A DNA stretch of 64,000 nt, taken from positions 330,001 to 394,000 of the forward strand of contig JAJTWR010000242.1 in the NCBI GenBank assembly GCA_021613335.1. Direction: 5' to 3'. The notes under the pieces are model-generated. The model did not search any database and was not told the origin of the DNA. It saw only the letters and a program-made list of their open reading frames with translations. The DNA comes from Whitmania pigra (Eukaryota; Annelida; Clitellata; Hirudinida; Haemopidae). Below are positions 52,501 through 64,000 of this stretch, piece by piece. The position numbers and the translations under genes were made by a program. Position 1 is the first letter of the stretch, and each line of letters begins with the position of its first letter.

Positions 52501-55500
52501 AGATTCAAAGAGAAACAGCTTGATGTCGGAAAGATGTCACCAGCTTCAGCATGGTTCTCGACTTCACAGTTTCCCCTCTCCGTCTTCTTCATCTGAACCT
52601 GTCGATTCTCTTGATTCGCCTCTCTCCAGAACTCCTGCAAACCAAAATATAACTTCTACTAAGCAGAGCAAGAAACATATCGGAGCAGAATTACCATCTT
52701 CTCTGCACCTTGAAGGTGAAATTTATAATTTGTTTTACAATTTAAAATGTTCTAACTTCATTTTCACCAGGTATTTTGGAATATCAAAAATTTAATGAGT
52801 CTTATTGGTGGCCCAGGTGTAAACTAATGTCTGGAATGAATGTTATTAATTTCTCAAGCTCATTTATTATTATTATTATTTTTTTAAATTTAAGCTAAAC
52901 TTATTTGTGACTTTCTTAAGGTCTTTCCAATGCAGTTGGCCCCTATCAGCCAGATATCCACTGTGGAGTCCTGATCAACTCCAAGTTTCCATGCATGAAT
53001 TCACTATCCTGTCAGGTGACTGCTGTGTTGAATGTTTAGTCTAATGGAACGGTTCAACACAGTTGTGTTTTTGCCTAGGAGTTATCACCCATTGAGTTTC
53101 TAATTGCTTCTCTTGCTGATAACATGCAATTCTAATCCAGTTTAGTTTTAAATTGCACAAATGCTATGATAATAGTAATGAGGTTAAAGCGATAAGAGCC
53201 ACGAGATTATCTCATATGTCCTGGAATCTTTAAATGAGTAAATATCATTTCTAGTAATGGCAACTTTGTAGTTTACAATTTAGTGTTTATGTAATAGATA
53301 ATTTTATAACCAAGATAAAATTCTGACAGGAGCATTCAATTTCACTGAGGAGGGCTGTCGGGGGTCGCTCAAAGGCCTTTGACCTCTTGCTGTTGTCGCA
53401 AACGTCTAAACCCCGTCATCATTCTCCGAGTCATCGGCATGCACCCTCTTCGTCTTATTCTGTTCTTATCCCATCTCCCCCATCCTCGTATGTTAACCCT
53501 GCAGCATCTTCCAACACCTCGACCTCATCTTTCAGCCATCCTGTGACAGGAGCTGCTCCAGAAGGCATTCAGAACAGGACGAGGGTTAAGTCAAAAAAGC
53601 AGGCATCTCACCGATCTCTGTCGTCATCATCCTCGTCCTCTGCTTCTCCTCCTCGATCAACTTTCCATAAATATGAAAAGGAGTCGAATTTCTCCAAAGT
53701 TCTGTCTCCTCAGAGGTCTTCACCAAAATCAGAAGTGGTTGGAGTTGAGCTTTGCCAAATGAAGATGGAAATGAATTCCACTAATCCAGAAATCAAGGAT
53801 GGAGTCGTTTCTGTTGAGCAATTGGAACAACTTGAAACACACAAATTAGAATCTGACTCTGAATCGACCAACAAAGAGTTGATTGAGAAGTTGTTAAAAG
53901 ATGGACAAATTGGAAAAGGAGAAGAGGATTTCAATGAAGACTACGATGATGATGATGATTACACTTATGGAGAAGTTTTTAGGTTGGGTGTCTGTGGACT
54001 GCAAGAGTCACTGATTAGACCTTCATCATTTGAAAGTTTGTCAAAGAAGAAATTTCAGAGGTAAGGTGAAATTTATTGCTTTTAGATAATTTTATCGAGT
54101 AGGTTGGTTCGTAGGGTTGCTTTTTGGCTGCGGGAATGGTCATGATATGTCACGTTCAAAATCCAGCCTGAACCATCAGGGAGCATTCTTTGACAGTGGC
54201 CATTTATAAATGGTTGGGATATTAAGATATAAAGGCATTCAAAATAATGGCTAATAATACTAAATATTTTTATATACTAATTATTTTGTGTTCTCCAGAT
54301 TATAATTTGATTTTGATAAATTATTATGCCTGACATAAAAGGTTGCAACTTCATTTTTTTTAGGTAAACATAAGCAGGGATAAATATGAATCCTTCTTGA
54401 CTCATGCTTCATTACATTTTCAATATATATTTTAGACCAAAAAAGTTACTGAAACATGGGACTGGGGGTAACCTTGTTCTTATTGGATCAGAGAATCAAG
54501 GTAACAACACCAATATTACAAATGGAGATACCTCGACCATTCTTGAACGCCATCCTAAGCCAATAGCTGTGAGTAAAGACTATATTTGAACATGATATTT
54601 TTTATATTTATCTGATTTTTTTAGCAACTTATGTATACATATGGGCCGTGAAGGCACTTCTTAATCGATCCACCATTTACATGGCATCCCTAACTGGGTG
54701 CACTCCCTGGCAGTGCAGGCTGGGTTGTGAACGAGTCGCATGACAATTGTTGTTATTACCGCCTCGTGCGTGAACACTACCCAATCGACGAACCTGCACA
54801 CCGTCGTAGTACCAACTAAAACTGATTAAGTAATTACCGAGTCCTGCAAAACATCAATGTCATATTTCAAAGGTGAACACTTTTGGAAGTTGGAATCTGG
54901 CAACATCTTCATCATCAGGGCTGTTTGCCTTCAGAAAGCAGGATCTAGTTCGACAGGCTTTCCAGAAAATTGTTCATAGGGCAAGCAAGGCCGACTCTAG
55001 TCCCGGGTCAGGATCTTATGCTGATTGACATTTTGCTTATCTATGTATCAAATATTTATGTGCAATCTGAGACATTCATGTTTATTTACATTGCGAGTTT
55101 TTTAACTACTACTTTGTATGTTTTAATCAAATTTATTTCGAGAATATCCAAAACTTTCGTCATTTTGTACAGGCTTCAAAACAACCAGCTGTGGCGCAGA
55201 AAGTCCATGAACTTCCCCGTGAGGATCAATTCCTGCCTTCTTCGTCCAGAACCATCTGACTTGCGAAAATTTACGAATGGAGATTGTTCTGATTCTGAGG
55301 AATTTACGGTGGATGAGCCATTAGATGATGGTGATCCAAATGAGCAGCTGAATGCAATTTTCAGAGATCTGGCTCCACCTGCAGCTTTTTTAAAATCATT
55401 TCAGTCTAGTCAATGCAAGATTATAAGATCCAATCAAATTCCCACAACATCCAAGCCTTCACAATGCCAAAGCAACAACCAAAACCTCACTCATTCAGAT

Positions 55501-57021
55501 GACAACATGATTGGTGTGAATCATTGCAGCTCCATTCATAAAAAGAGCCACTCGACCTCACAAATGACTGAACTGCCTCAATTCTTACCTAGTTTTAATC
55601 CCGTGATATCAGCAACAGTTTCGAAAGGTAGTGATAAAATCATCCCCCAAACTCTTGTGGACCACAGAGATGGGATGAGGTCACCCCCACACAAGAAGAG
55701 GATATCAGAGATCATGCCATGCACAACTTGCCACCCTCTTACAGAAGCTGTTGTGGTTCCTTGTTGCTCTACGATGAGCATTTCAGACAATGCAACCACG
55801 CTTTCCAGCTCTCAAGCTGTATCCTATACCTTTTATCCATCTCAAAATGCTATCCAAAACACCAAAACGTTTAACGACATATCCAATTCCAGGGGCACAT
55901 GCCCATCCCCAAAAGATGGGCAGGGCAAATATTTAGCTGCCAAAGGGATTCATCTGGAATCGGATTCGCAAGTCTGTACAAAGGAAATGCGATTCGAAAA
56001 ACCCGCTTTTAACGCCAAGCTCTCATGCTCTCCCTGCTCAACTCTAAATGGAATTCCAAAAGATAACCTCCATTCAAAATCCCATTCCACAAAAACTTTC
56101 CTTACTCCAAGCAAATTCCAGCAGAATGGATTTGTGTCTTCCATGTCCTCGACCGCTCATAACATGCCTCCGCCATCCCTTGTGCCAAATAATTATTCAG
56201 TGCCCTTCAGAAATCCCTCTTTTTCTCAGTCAACAAATGTCCTCTCCTCCTTCCTTAATTCAAGCCAACCATCTACCAAGGGTTTACCCGTTTCTAGTCC
56301 ACTGAATGGGATGCCCTTCCCTACGAGTAGCACCATTTACAAAAATAATAACCTGCCATATCTGAATTCCTGTCCGTCCTCCACGCTCAACCAACTCAAG
56401 CCACTCAATAGCGTTTCGAGTTTAGAAGGAGCGCACAAGATTCAATTTAAGACAGCTGATGGAGCGACCGTTTTGAGCCCCGGTGATCTTCATAGGCACC
56501 AAATGCCTCAACCCGAATCCATTCAACCTGCTGTGTTCGACAGGAAACAAAAACCTTCAAGACACTTACATCAACAATCACAACAAATGGGTGCTAGTCA
56601 GAATCATCAGCATATAACTGTGAAAAATAATGATCATCAGGGGCATGCTAAACATCCACTGAACCTAGTGAATGGTGTTGACTCTTTGGGTTCCTCACTC
56701 AACCACTCACACCTTCAAGCCCCGTTAGCTTCAAATCTCGTCAACCACAACCGCCACCACATCATGAATATAATAGGTTCCTCCCTTCCAACTCAAAATC
56801 TTATTTACAATCAGCAACAGCAATGTCAGCTAGCTCAGGATGTCCCCATCTTTCACAAGAGCTTTCCTGGAGGATTCTCAGACCAGGCTAAAAACCACTC
56901 AAGTGGAGAGAAGCCCCCTGTGCAAGATTTTGATGCTTTGTCAAATGTCGACCAAATCAAGCAAACGTCCGGTAAAATGAATGCATCTAGTCGCACAAGG
57001 AAAGCCATGGTTGGGATTTGA
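49547..57021 (+). CDS. ATXN7: Ataxin-7, SAGA deubiquitinase-module subunit
   Basis: Nine + strand exons: 49547-49661, 49929-49973, 50087-50191, 50364-52715, 52921-53015, 53330-54060, 54436-54568, 54873-55006 and 55173-57021 (1852 residues). The N-terminus has WQSWADKYSLPPG, like the ataxin-7 SWNLWVEASKLPG motif. An atypical zinc finger spans two exons (C72, C75, H87, H92; LVVCRVCKQIYKMQ then GHYERRH). The SCA7 domain has HCGVLINSKFPCMNSLSCQE with ligands C887, C897, C903 and H906, then LRRAVGGRSKAFD. A third conserved block is NTFGSW...LQNNQLWRRK. Ataxin-7 anchors the ubiquitin-H2B deubiquitinase module to SAGA, as Sgf73 does in yeast. It is about twice the human length, mainly from a 780-residue Ser/Lys-rich region between the zinc finger and SCA7. 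There is no polyglutamine tract at the N-terminus. Confidence 0.93.
54100..54230 (+). mobile_element. SINE-like repeat copy D
   Basis: GGTTGGTTCGTAGGG is the head, CACGTTCAAAATCCAGCCTG the box B and core region, and CATTTATAAATGGTTGGGAT the tail. It lies in the ATXN7 intron after 54060, in sense orientation, and is more diverged than copy C. Confidence 0.65.
54642..54805 (-). mobile_element. SINE-like repeat copy E
   Basis: On the - strand the head GGTTCGTCGATTGGGTAG is followed by GTTCACAACCCAGCCTGCAC and TGCCAGGGAGTGC. It occupies about half of the ATXN7 intron 54569-54872. Confidence 0.7.
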
Positions 57022-57962
57022 GGGGCCCTTGGCTGACTGCAGTTACTTAAAAGACTTGTCTGGCCACTTGATTTCCAAGAATAAGAGATTACGGGGAGGC
57101 ATAACGCAAGTACCGAAATGAACATAATACGATAATTGATTTAAGAGTTACAGTGATGATGCCCTTTGGCACAAACATATTGTCTGCAGTAATGATTTCC
57201 AAGGAGTAAAATCATTACACAAGTTCGAAGGTTCTTCTTCCCAGATCATATATTTTGTCATTGTGGTTCTGGGTTGTCCCCTCAATTTCTGGAGCATTTT
57301 GTTTGAGTTCCTTGTTGTTACTTTTCCTTGAACTCTTGCTTTGCAGACAGCAACTTCAGACTTAATTGTTTGTGTCTCGTGTGATGTCTAAACAATTTTA
57401 AATAGCAAATTGATTACTCCAACAATAAGATGACAATTTTTTACTTGTTTTGTAAATGTTTATTTAGTTTGTAAATGGCCTCAGGGCAGAGATTTTGAAG
57501 GAGAATGATAAGTACTGATAGAAATTACCTTTGCATTGTCATCATGTGATTTGGGGTGTCATTATTTATTTATTCCAGTACTGTTGAATGTAAATACTGT
57601 TTATATTGACAAATGCAGATTCTTGTTGTTTCCATGCCCAATTGGATTTTTGTTTTTATGTATATTCAGTTATTCATTAAAGTCTGAGGTGATCACGTCT
57701 GGATGCCCTTTCAAAACCTGAAGAGTCATTCTGAGCTGTGGTTGTCATGTAAAAAGTTGATTACAATTAAAACCACACTTCATGAAAGAATGACTTCCTC
57801 TCACACACCGATGGTTGAGTAATGATAGTTCTTGCAAAAAGGCATAAAAAAATACGTATATTCTGCGTAACACATCGTTAGTTATATCTTGATGCAACGC
57901 ACATTACCAAAGGTTTTATTTGATGAAATGCTCTGTAAAATGTTCCTATAAGTCAATCGGGA
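57022..57962. other. Convergent 3' region between ATXN7 and TYW4
   Basis: It holds the 3' UTR of ATXN7 (candidate ATTAAA signals at 57676 and 57766) and of TYW4. It is not repetitive, and no gene is seen. Confidence 0.6.
57915..57920 (-). terminator. Likely TYW4 polyadenylation signal
   Basis: AATAAA on the - strand 42 bases after the TYW4 stop codon. Confidence 0.65.
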
Positions 57963-60900
57963 TCACAGCTGGAGCTTGAAGCGGAGGCCACCCTTCCTGA
58001 TTTTAGTGCCGAAGGAAAAGTAGTTGCCCCCACCCCCAAGAACAAAAACTTCAGGGCAATCAGTTCCACTGGTATCTGTGTCTTCCTTTAGTAAATGGCT
58101 AGTGTGTTTGTGGAATTGATAGCTAGCAGGTTGGATCTGTAATTTATAATTAATGTTATTATAATTGGCAGTACACTGAATATTACATAGTTCGCTTCTC
58201 ATTAAGTTATCATTTAAGAACTATCTACCAATAGTACATAAGCAAGCTCTTGGTTACCAACCTCTTTGGAGATTCTTGATACGTGGAAATTCTGGGTTGT
58301 CCCAGTGATGAGATCTACAACTGAGATACCCGGAGAGGGATGTCTGGCGCCCACACCCCCAACCAAGATGAGCTGATCCCCGTGTATGTGGGATGTATGC
58401 GAGAACCTGTCAAACAAGATAGAATGAATTGTTATGTCCTTCCATTTATGACAACTAATAAATACAATCAATGTAATGAATACCTCAAGCTCTGAATAAA
58501 ACAAACCTTTTCTCAAGATGACCAGAAAATTCTAAAACTTTCCACTGATTTGAATCCAATTCAAGGATATGTATAGAATTTTTCAGCATGCCATTGCTAT
58601 CCAAACCACCTGAAACCACAAGGGCACATCCCTTCCTCCACCAATCAGAGGAATGACTATGAATGGATCCGGGGGCATTGTTGGAATTGGGTAACTGTGG
58701 CAATGTAAGATAATAATAATAAAAGCAATCAGTGTCATGCAAAATCACTACACAATACAATACAAATAACTTACATCATTCCAAGTCCATGTTGAAGTAT
58801 CGAGGCACCAGGTGTCACCCAACGTCCTGCTGCCAGTGGTCTGACCTCCATGAATAATTATCAATTCCTTGCTTTCTGGCAATCCTAGAACAAATGATGA
58901 TGGTATCAATATTAAAGTAATATTAAGGCCTATTAAAGTAATACAAATAACACATTCCTCGTTTTTTGTTTTATAAAATTTTCCCAAATTTAAAATTCAT
59001 TAATGGGTTTTTTATTATTGCAATTACTGTTAAGAAAAACATGATCATCAAATCGATCAATGCAATATTACCAGAAACAAAGTCAAATTAAGTAGCAATA
59101 AACTTGAAATGGTATCCTTAGTGCATGCAGCTTTAAACAACTTCAATCTCACCCCCATTAGATGTAACTCTTAATGCAGTGGCAGAATGCCTCCATCTTG
59201 CTATGGGTCCTGAGGATGATGCAACAGGATCTTGAGACTTCTCAGAAAGTTCTACATCAACATTTAAGTCAAAGTTTTCAAAGGTCAAATGTTTGCAACC
59301 ATTCAGCTTAGACACAGAAACTCTTTCCAAACTCTGTTTGGTCTCCTTGTCAAGAGTCAGCAAAAGCACACTTGAACAGGGACCCTCAGGGGATTTTCTG
59401 CCCCCAAACACAAAGATCCTGCCATCTTCGAGAAGTGTGCAAGATGAATGCATCCTCTCAAAAAGGGGAGAACTGACTGAGGATAGCAGCGACGATTGTC
59501 GAGGTTCATTCTTTCTTGGAAATCCCAAGTAGAAGATGCTTGCTCTCTTCATCCGACAGTGAATTACCTTTGAATCCACATCAGGATATAAATTTCTTTT
59601 GATGGGATCCTGGAGGGCCACAGCGTTCCTTGCTCCAGTGACCTTTGAGTGGGAAAGTTCTTCTGCATTTGCATCTCCAAACCCACCAATAACAAAAAGA
59701 TGCTTCCCTCCTTTGAAATCTATAATGCAAGAAGAGTGTCCAAACCTGGAGCACTTCAAGTCCTCCAGCTCAACATCAACCAACAGATTCTCTGATCCCA
59801 TTTCAGTGCCACTGATACATGCATATAAATCTGTAGTGGTTCTTGTAGGATTTTCGTTACCAATGCAAGTTTTTGTGCTAAATGCCTCAGAACCTAATAC
59901 TGAGTGATGACTGATGGAAGAAAAATTTGATGAATCGAGCAATTTATTTTCAAAGCCATCACAGGCATCAGATCTTCCAAAAATAGACATCTCTTTCCAT
60001 ATAGTCTCATTGAAAGAAGAGCAAGTACCCTGAGTTGCAGTGATGACAAAGTAGTGGATGCATTTGAGGATCCATTCCTCGTATTCATCAAACATCTCCA
60101 GAGTTTCCAAGCGACGTGCTTCAACCTCTGGAAGAAGCCGAAGAAAGAAATGGATCATCGTGCTGGCTGAACAAACCTGCCATCCCTTTGGAGATTGTTA
60201 ATTTTCAATTAATTTCTAAATTAACAAAGATAGAAATTATGTAAAAAAATCAAAAATCTTATATATATAAACATGTCTTAAAGAAGGCATAATGACATTG
60301 ATGAAAAAAGTAAAAATGGTGAAAAGGAAATATTATTAATTAATAAATCAGAAAATTATGAGAGAAAACAAATAATGTAATAACATTTTTGCAATATATC
60401 AAAAGTATAAATTAACCTGCTTGATGTATCGCTCAACTTGAGATTCAGCTGTAGGAAAAGAGAAAACTGACTTCAGTGGAGATCCTAACTTTTTGAAATG
60501 TTCACACCTTTAATTTCACAGAAAATAAATATAAATAATACATTTTTCAATTTTTCCATCTTCTTCTCAAAACTCACATAAATTCTCCAAATTCATCATA
60601 AGGATAAATCTGTCAATTGATATGAAACATAATTATGATTTAATGAGTAAGCCATTATCACTGTCATTACAGTGTTTGAAAAACCTAGTAATGTTCCAAT
60701 GAAATCACAGCATACACAAGCATCTTACTTGTTCATAAGTGACAAACACCGAATTTCTGAATGTTTGAGATGTCCATGCAATGAATTTTGAAGCTCTGTC
60801 GGTAAAAGACATAGATGTTAGTTGAAGTTGCAGTTATAGGTAACCTTTGGTTTGAAATGAATTTGAGCAAGTTACTTATGAAACTAACTCTCCCACATGA

Positions 60901-62080
60901 AGATAGGTGAGAACGACCTCTGAGAGAACCAATGTGGGAGTCTCAAAATTAACCCCTGCATCGAGGAGGAGATCAGAGAGCTTTGACGTTTCAGTGAGAT
61001 CACATCCAACCATTTTGTAGCTCGGACTATTCCACACTGAAATATTTAAGGTCAAAATGCATAATAGAAAAATATTGAAACAGTTGAAGAGCAAATAAAT
61101 AAAATGTGAGTATAAATGAACCGGTAAGATATTTGCACCTCCAAAAATGAACAGTTAATATTTTAAAAAATTATTTATATGATTATGCTCATGCTAACAC
61201 AAAACGTTCTTTGCATCAGAATCTACTTTTAACTCCATTGATTCTCCAATAAATGGCTGCAGCTCCTCTGAACACCTTATCAATGTCAGCTTTCTCTTTT
61301 GCAACTCGGGGAAATCTACCTTTCAATATAGTATAACTGCCAATATTATTACCATAATTAAATTGATATAATTATTCAGCAAATTACCCTATTTAGGGTA
61401 AAAAAAAATTTTAAAACCATTAATGTAAACATATGAGTAAAATTATCTTTTTAAATTCATCCCTAAATTCAGAAAACATTCATCCTTTTTAAATCCATCC
61501 CAACCTCAACATAAAAACTTCCTGGAAGGAGCAATTTCTGCTTTTTAAGTCTAAAAAATGTTGTATCAAACCCTGAACCAACAGAGATTATCTGCAATTA
61601 AAGCAAAACCATAAATTACAACATGCTATTATGGATAAGAAATTCAGTTATTCAATTCACTGAGAAAGTATGTTTAGCAATCATCTATATCAATAAAATG
61701 CCTGAAAATTACCTGAGTTGGCATGTTGCGAAGATTGAAGTGTCTTTGAAAATCACAAATGATTTTATTCAGAACATAATTCCTTATGTAATAACCTCTG
61801 TCATCACAAACACTTTTATTGTAATATCATCTCATGATATCATCATTTATTATCTACATATTTTAAATAATTATATATTTTCTTCTATGTGAATAATTAA
61901 CAATAAAACAAATTTATTTACGAGCCTGTTGATCAGCGGGGATCTTATGACGGGGTCTCCATTAAATTTCTTTTTGACAAAATAAGTGATAAAGTCATCG
62001 TCAAAGTAACCTTTATAAACCATTGATGACTTGCTAACACTACTGCTGTCATTTGTACCTTGAACCTTTTGATATTTCAT
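57963..62080 (-). CDS. LCMT2: tRNA wybutosine-synthesising protein 4 (LCMT2/TYW4)
   Basis: Thirteen - strand exons give 811 residues: 62080-61926, 61797-61713, 61591-61505, 61319-61199, 61036-60889, 60795-60729, 60609-60578, 60507-60417, 60185-59153, 58884-58775, 58694-58507, 58406-58262 and 58136-57963. The N-terminal half is a leucine-carboxyl-methyltransferase fold: NDSSSVSKSSMVYKGY, RSPLINRGYYIR, the SAM motif IISVGSGFDTTFFRL, EVVLTYL and FVTYEQ. The C-terminal half is a kelch-type propeller ending VLGGGGNYFSFGTK, as in LCMT2. The enzyme uses S-adenosylmethionine in the last methylation and methoxycarbonylation steps of wybutosine at G37 of tRNA-Phe. Exon 9 carries a long insertion compared with human. 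Exon 1 ends at a GC donor (61925-61924), required by the frame. The exon 4 donor T|GTTAGC was chosen by homology. Confidence 0.94.
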
Positions 62081-63478
62081 ACTGGTATTATTACATTAAG
62101 TAGTAATTAACATAGCATCGCATTCCAATTACTTTCTTATAATTTAAATAAGTCGAATATTATTGTTTTATTACAAAAATAGCACGCATATTGTTTTGTT
62201 TAAATATAATGCTCACACTGCTAAATATTCCATATCTTGATGATATTGCCAGAATTTTAAATTAAAATCAAATTAATTATATATCGTTAGGCAGTGCAAT
62301 AAATAGTAATACAATTAGTTAAGAACTAACGGCAGTAGACTTTCTAGATTTTACTGTTTTTCCCATAGCTATTTAAGAAAACTCCACAATCCCGAACGAT
62401 AGACGGACCGCACACATCAAACCAAATCAAAATTGTTAGAACATAAACAATATACCTAAAAGGTAACTTATAAGAAAAATTATACAAACAAGTATAAGCA
62501 TATATAAATATAGTATACTGAAATTATATACTTAAACATTTAACAAAATTAGTTATTATTTTATTTTTTTAATAATTAATATTATTTATATATCTTGATG
62601 CAATCGGAATTTTTAACATATGACTTGTAATGTGCAAGAAATTTGAGAATGAAGCAACAAGGTGCAGAACTCAGAAAACTATCATGAAATTAATAAACGA
62701 TTTGACGAAAAATGTATAGTACATTGCAGTGCTCGTCAATACGCTCAAAATTTATGAGATTTTTGTTCGAAGGCTATATTTGGACATGACCAATTTTCAA
62801 TAAAAAAAAAAACGATATTCTGTGAGTTATTAATTTGTTTTAATTTCCTTTCACACTCTTTTTGAATTGCATTTACCATTTCATTGAAAAGATTTCAAAT
62901 CGATCTCAAAAATATCCGAAACTACATAGGTATAAATTAATGGTAATTAATATTATTAAGTAACAACCATAACAATAATTTATATAATATTAATTAATAA
63001 TAATATTTTATTAACCTTATTATTATAATATATTATATAACAATAATATTATTATTTATGAAGCACTACGTTGAATAAATTGTCAATGATAATTTTGAGG
63101 CTTCCATACATTTAAATATTTCGAACACATTTTGTTTTATTACAAAAATTAAAATAAACAAATTTTAAATGCGAATGAAATGCCAGTTCATTTTATATAA
63201 TAAAACTAAATACCTAACTTAACACAGCTTCTAAAAATAGCTAAAACTACACAGAAAAATTTAAACTAAATTAAATTTTAAAAGTTATTAAGATTACCAA
63301 AAAATTGTCTAGTGTGAAAATTAAAAATTGAAGTCAGTATTGAGTATTGAGTATTAAGTTCTGTAAAAAATGATGCTGAGAAAAAACACGTGTTAGTAGC
63401 TGATCGCCAGGATTAATATTCAACAAGAGTCGCCAACTCCATGAACATCAAGAACGTAGACATTGAGTCATGTACATG
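62081..63478. other. Intergenic region upstream of TYW4
   Basis: It is very AT-rich, with short TAA/ATT clusters around 62940-63060 and no large array or recognisable gene. AATAAA on the - strand at 63136-63141 may end the gene at 63479-64000. Confidence 0.55.
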
Positions 63479-64000
63479 TCATATTTCTGTATCCATAGAT
63501 ATCCGGATTGGATGGCCACCTGTTGGTGGTGTGGAGGAAGGGGTTATGTGAACGGCCGTGTTGGGCTGAGCTTTGATGAGAACTCTTAAGCCTTGATTAG
63601 GTTGATCATGACTTGCCTTACCTCTGTCAAGAGCATATCTAATAGGATCTTCAATCTTATCGTGAACTTTCCGATTCTTTTCAGAGCCGATGACGGTTTT
63701 TGTGGTTGAAGTCGTGGTCTTAATCGTCCTCGTATAGCGCTCTATTTCATTGTTGTTTGAACGAATTGGTGAAATTTTGCCTGGAGATTGTTTTCCAAAT
63801 CCATTTGTGGGCTGGATCGAACCTCGAGGACTGCCAAAGGAAACCCCAGGTATGCTCATGTCTCCCTCGCCAGCAGAGAAGGACTGGTTTGAGGAACCCT
63901 TTGAATTGTTTGCTCCTTTATTGGAACTTGCTTGATGTTTCTTCTGGATTCTTACTGGATTTGGAACGCCCTCAGTTTCAAATTTGTAAGACTCAAAGCT
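63479..64000 (-). CDS. C-terminal exon of an unrecognised protein (partial)
   Basis: An open frame on the - strand enters from the window edge and ends at TGA 63481-63479, giving 173 residues. Upstream exons lie beyond 64000. The peptide is Ser/Thr/Lys/Asn/Pro-rich and looks disordered. It has a Thr-rich piece, TIKTTTSTTKTV, and ends SMDTEI, whose last three residues fit a class I PDZ ligand (T-x-hydrophobic). I do not recognise the family. The sustained frame and balanced codon use in AT-rich surroundings support it being coding. Confidence 0.7.
   Translation of the reverse strand, partial: SFESYKFETEGVPNPVRIQKKHQASSNKGANNSKGSSNQSFSAGEGDMSIPGVSFGSPRGSIQPTNGFGKQSPGKISPIRSNNNEIERYTRTIKTTTSTTKTVIGSEKNRKVHDKIEDPIRYALDRGKASHDQPNQGLRVLIKAQPNTAVHITPSSTPPTGGHPIRISMDTEI

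Overview
This window is animal (metazoan) nuclear DNA. The genes have GT-AG introns plus a few GC-AG introns and one AT-AC intron. The encoded proteins are clear orthologues of animal families, and the non-coding DNA is AT-rich and crowded with microsatellites. The level of protein conservation suggests an invertebrate with slowly evolving proteins. The phylum cannot be fixed from the sequence alone.

Positions 1-31240 hold the 3' half of a Meis/Homothorax TALE-homeobox gene on the + strand. Seven exons (2719-2892, 8862-9000, 17113-17267, 18876-18953, 27901-27959, 28570-28635, 31002-31240) are spread over 28.5 kb. The introns are full of ATT, ATC, TGGA and ACTC arrays. They also carry a hAT transposon remnant with intact ends (578-1815) and several possible regulatory clusters, including CRE palindromes, DR1 nuclear-receptor motifs and a CCAAT/E-box/Ets block. 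One homeobox exon carries a single extra A that breaks the frame as given.

Positions 34389-49038 hold three - strand genes in tandem. These are a BTBD17-like BTB/BACK gene (34389-37376), WDR20 (coding exons 43293-39290, likely non-coding first exon ending at 43561) and an hnRNP L gene of 14 coding exons (49038-43806). The BTBD17 intron is almost entirely a 20-bp minisatellite. The hnRNP L gene has a textbook U12-type AT-AC intron and appears to lack RRM1.

Positions 49547-64000 hold an ataxin-7 gene (+, 49547-57021, nine exons), which shares a 508-bp head-to-head spacer with hnRNP L. A TYW4/LCMT2 gene (-, 62080-57963, 13 exons) converges on it. The C-terminal exon of an unrecognised gene (-, 63479-64000) runs off the edge. 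Five copies of a tRNA-derived SINE-like repeat lie between 34 and 55 kb, all in introns or intergenic DNA.

The genes do not form an operon or one pathway. Their products act in transcription (Meis; ataxin-7 in the SAGA deubiquitinase module), deubiquitinase regulation (WDR20), splicing (hnRNP L) and tRNA modification (TYW4). The clearest architectural feature is the contrast between the repeat-rich Meis territory and the compact, nearly microsatellite-free gene block after about 39.3 kb.
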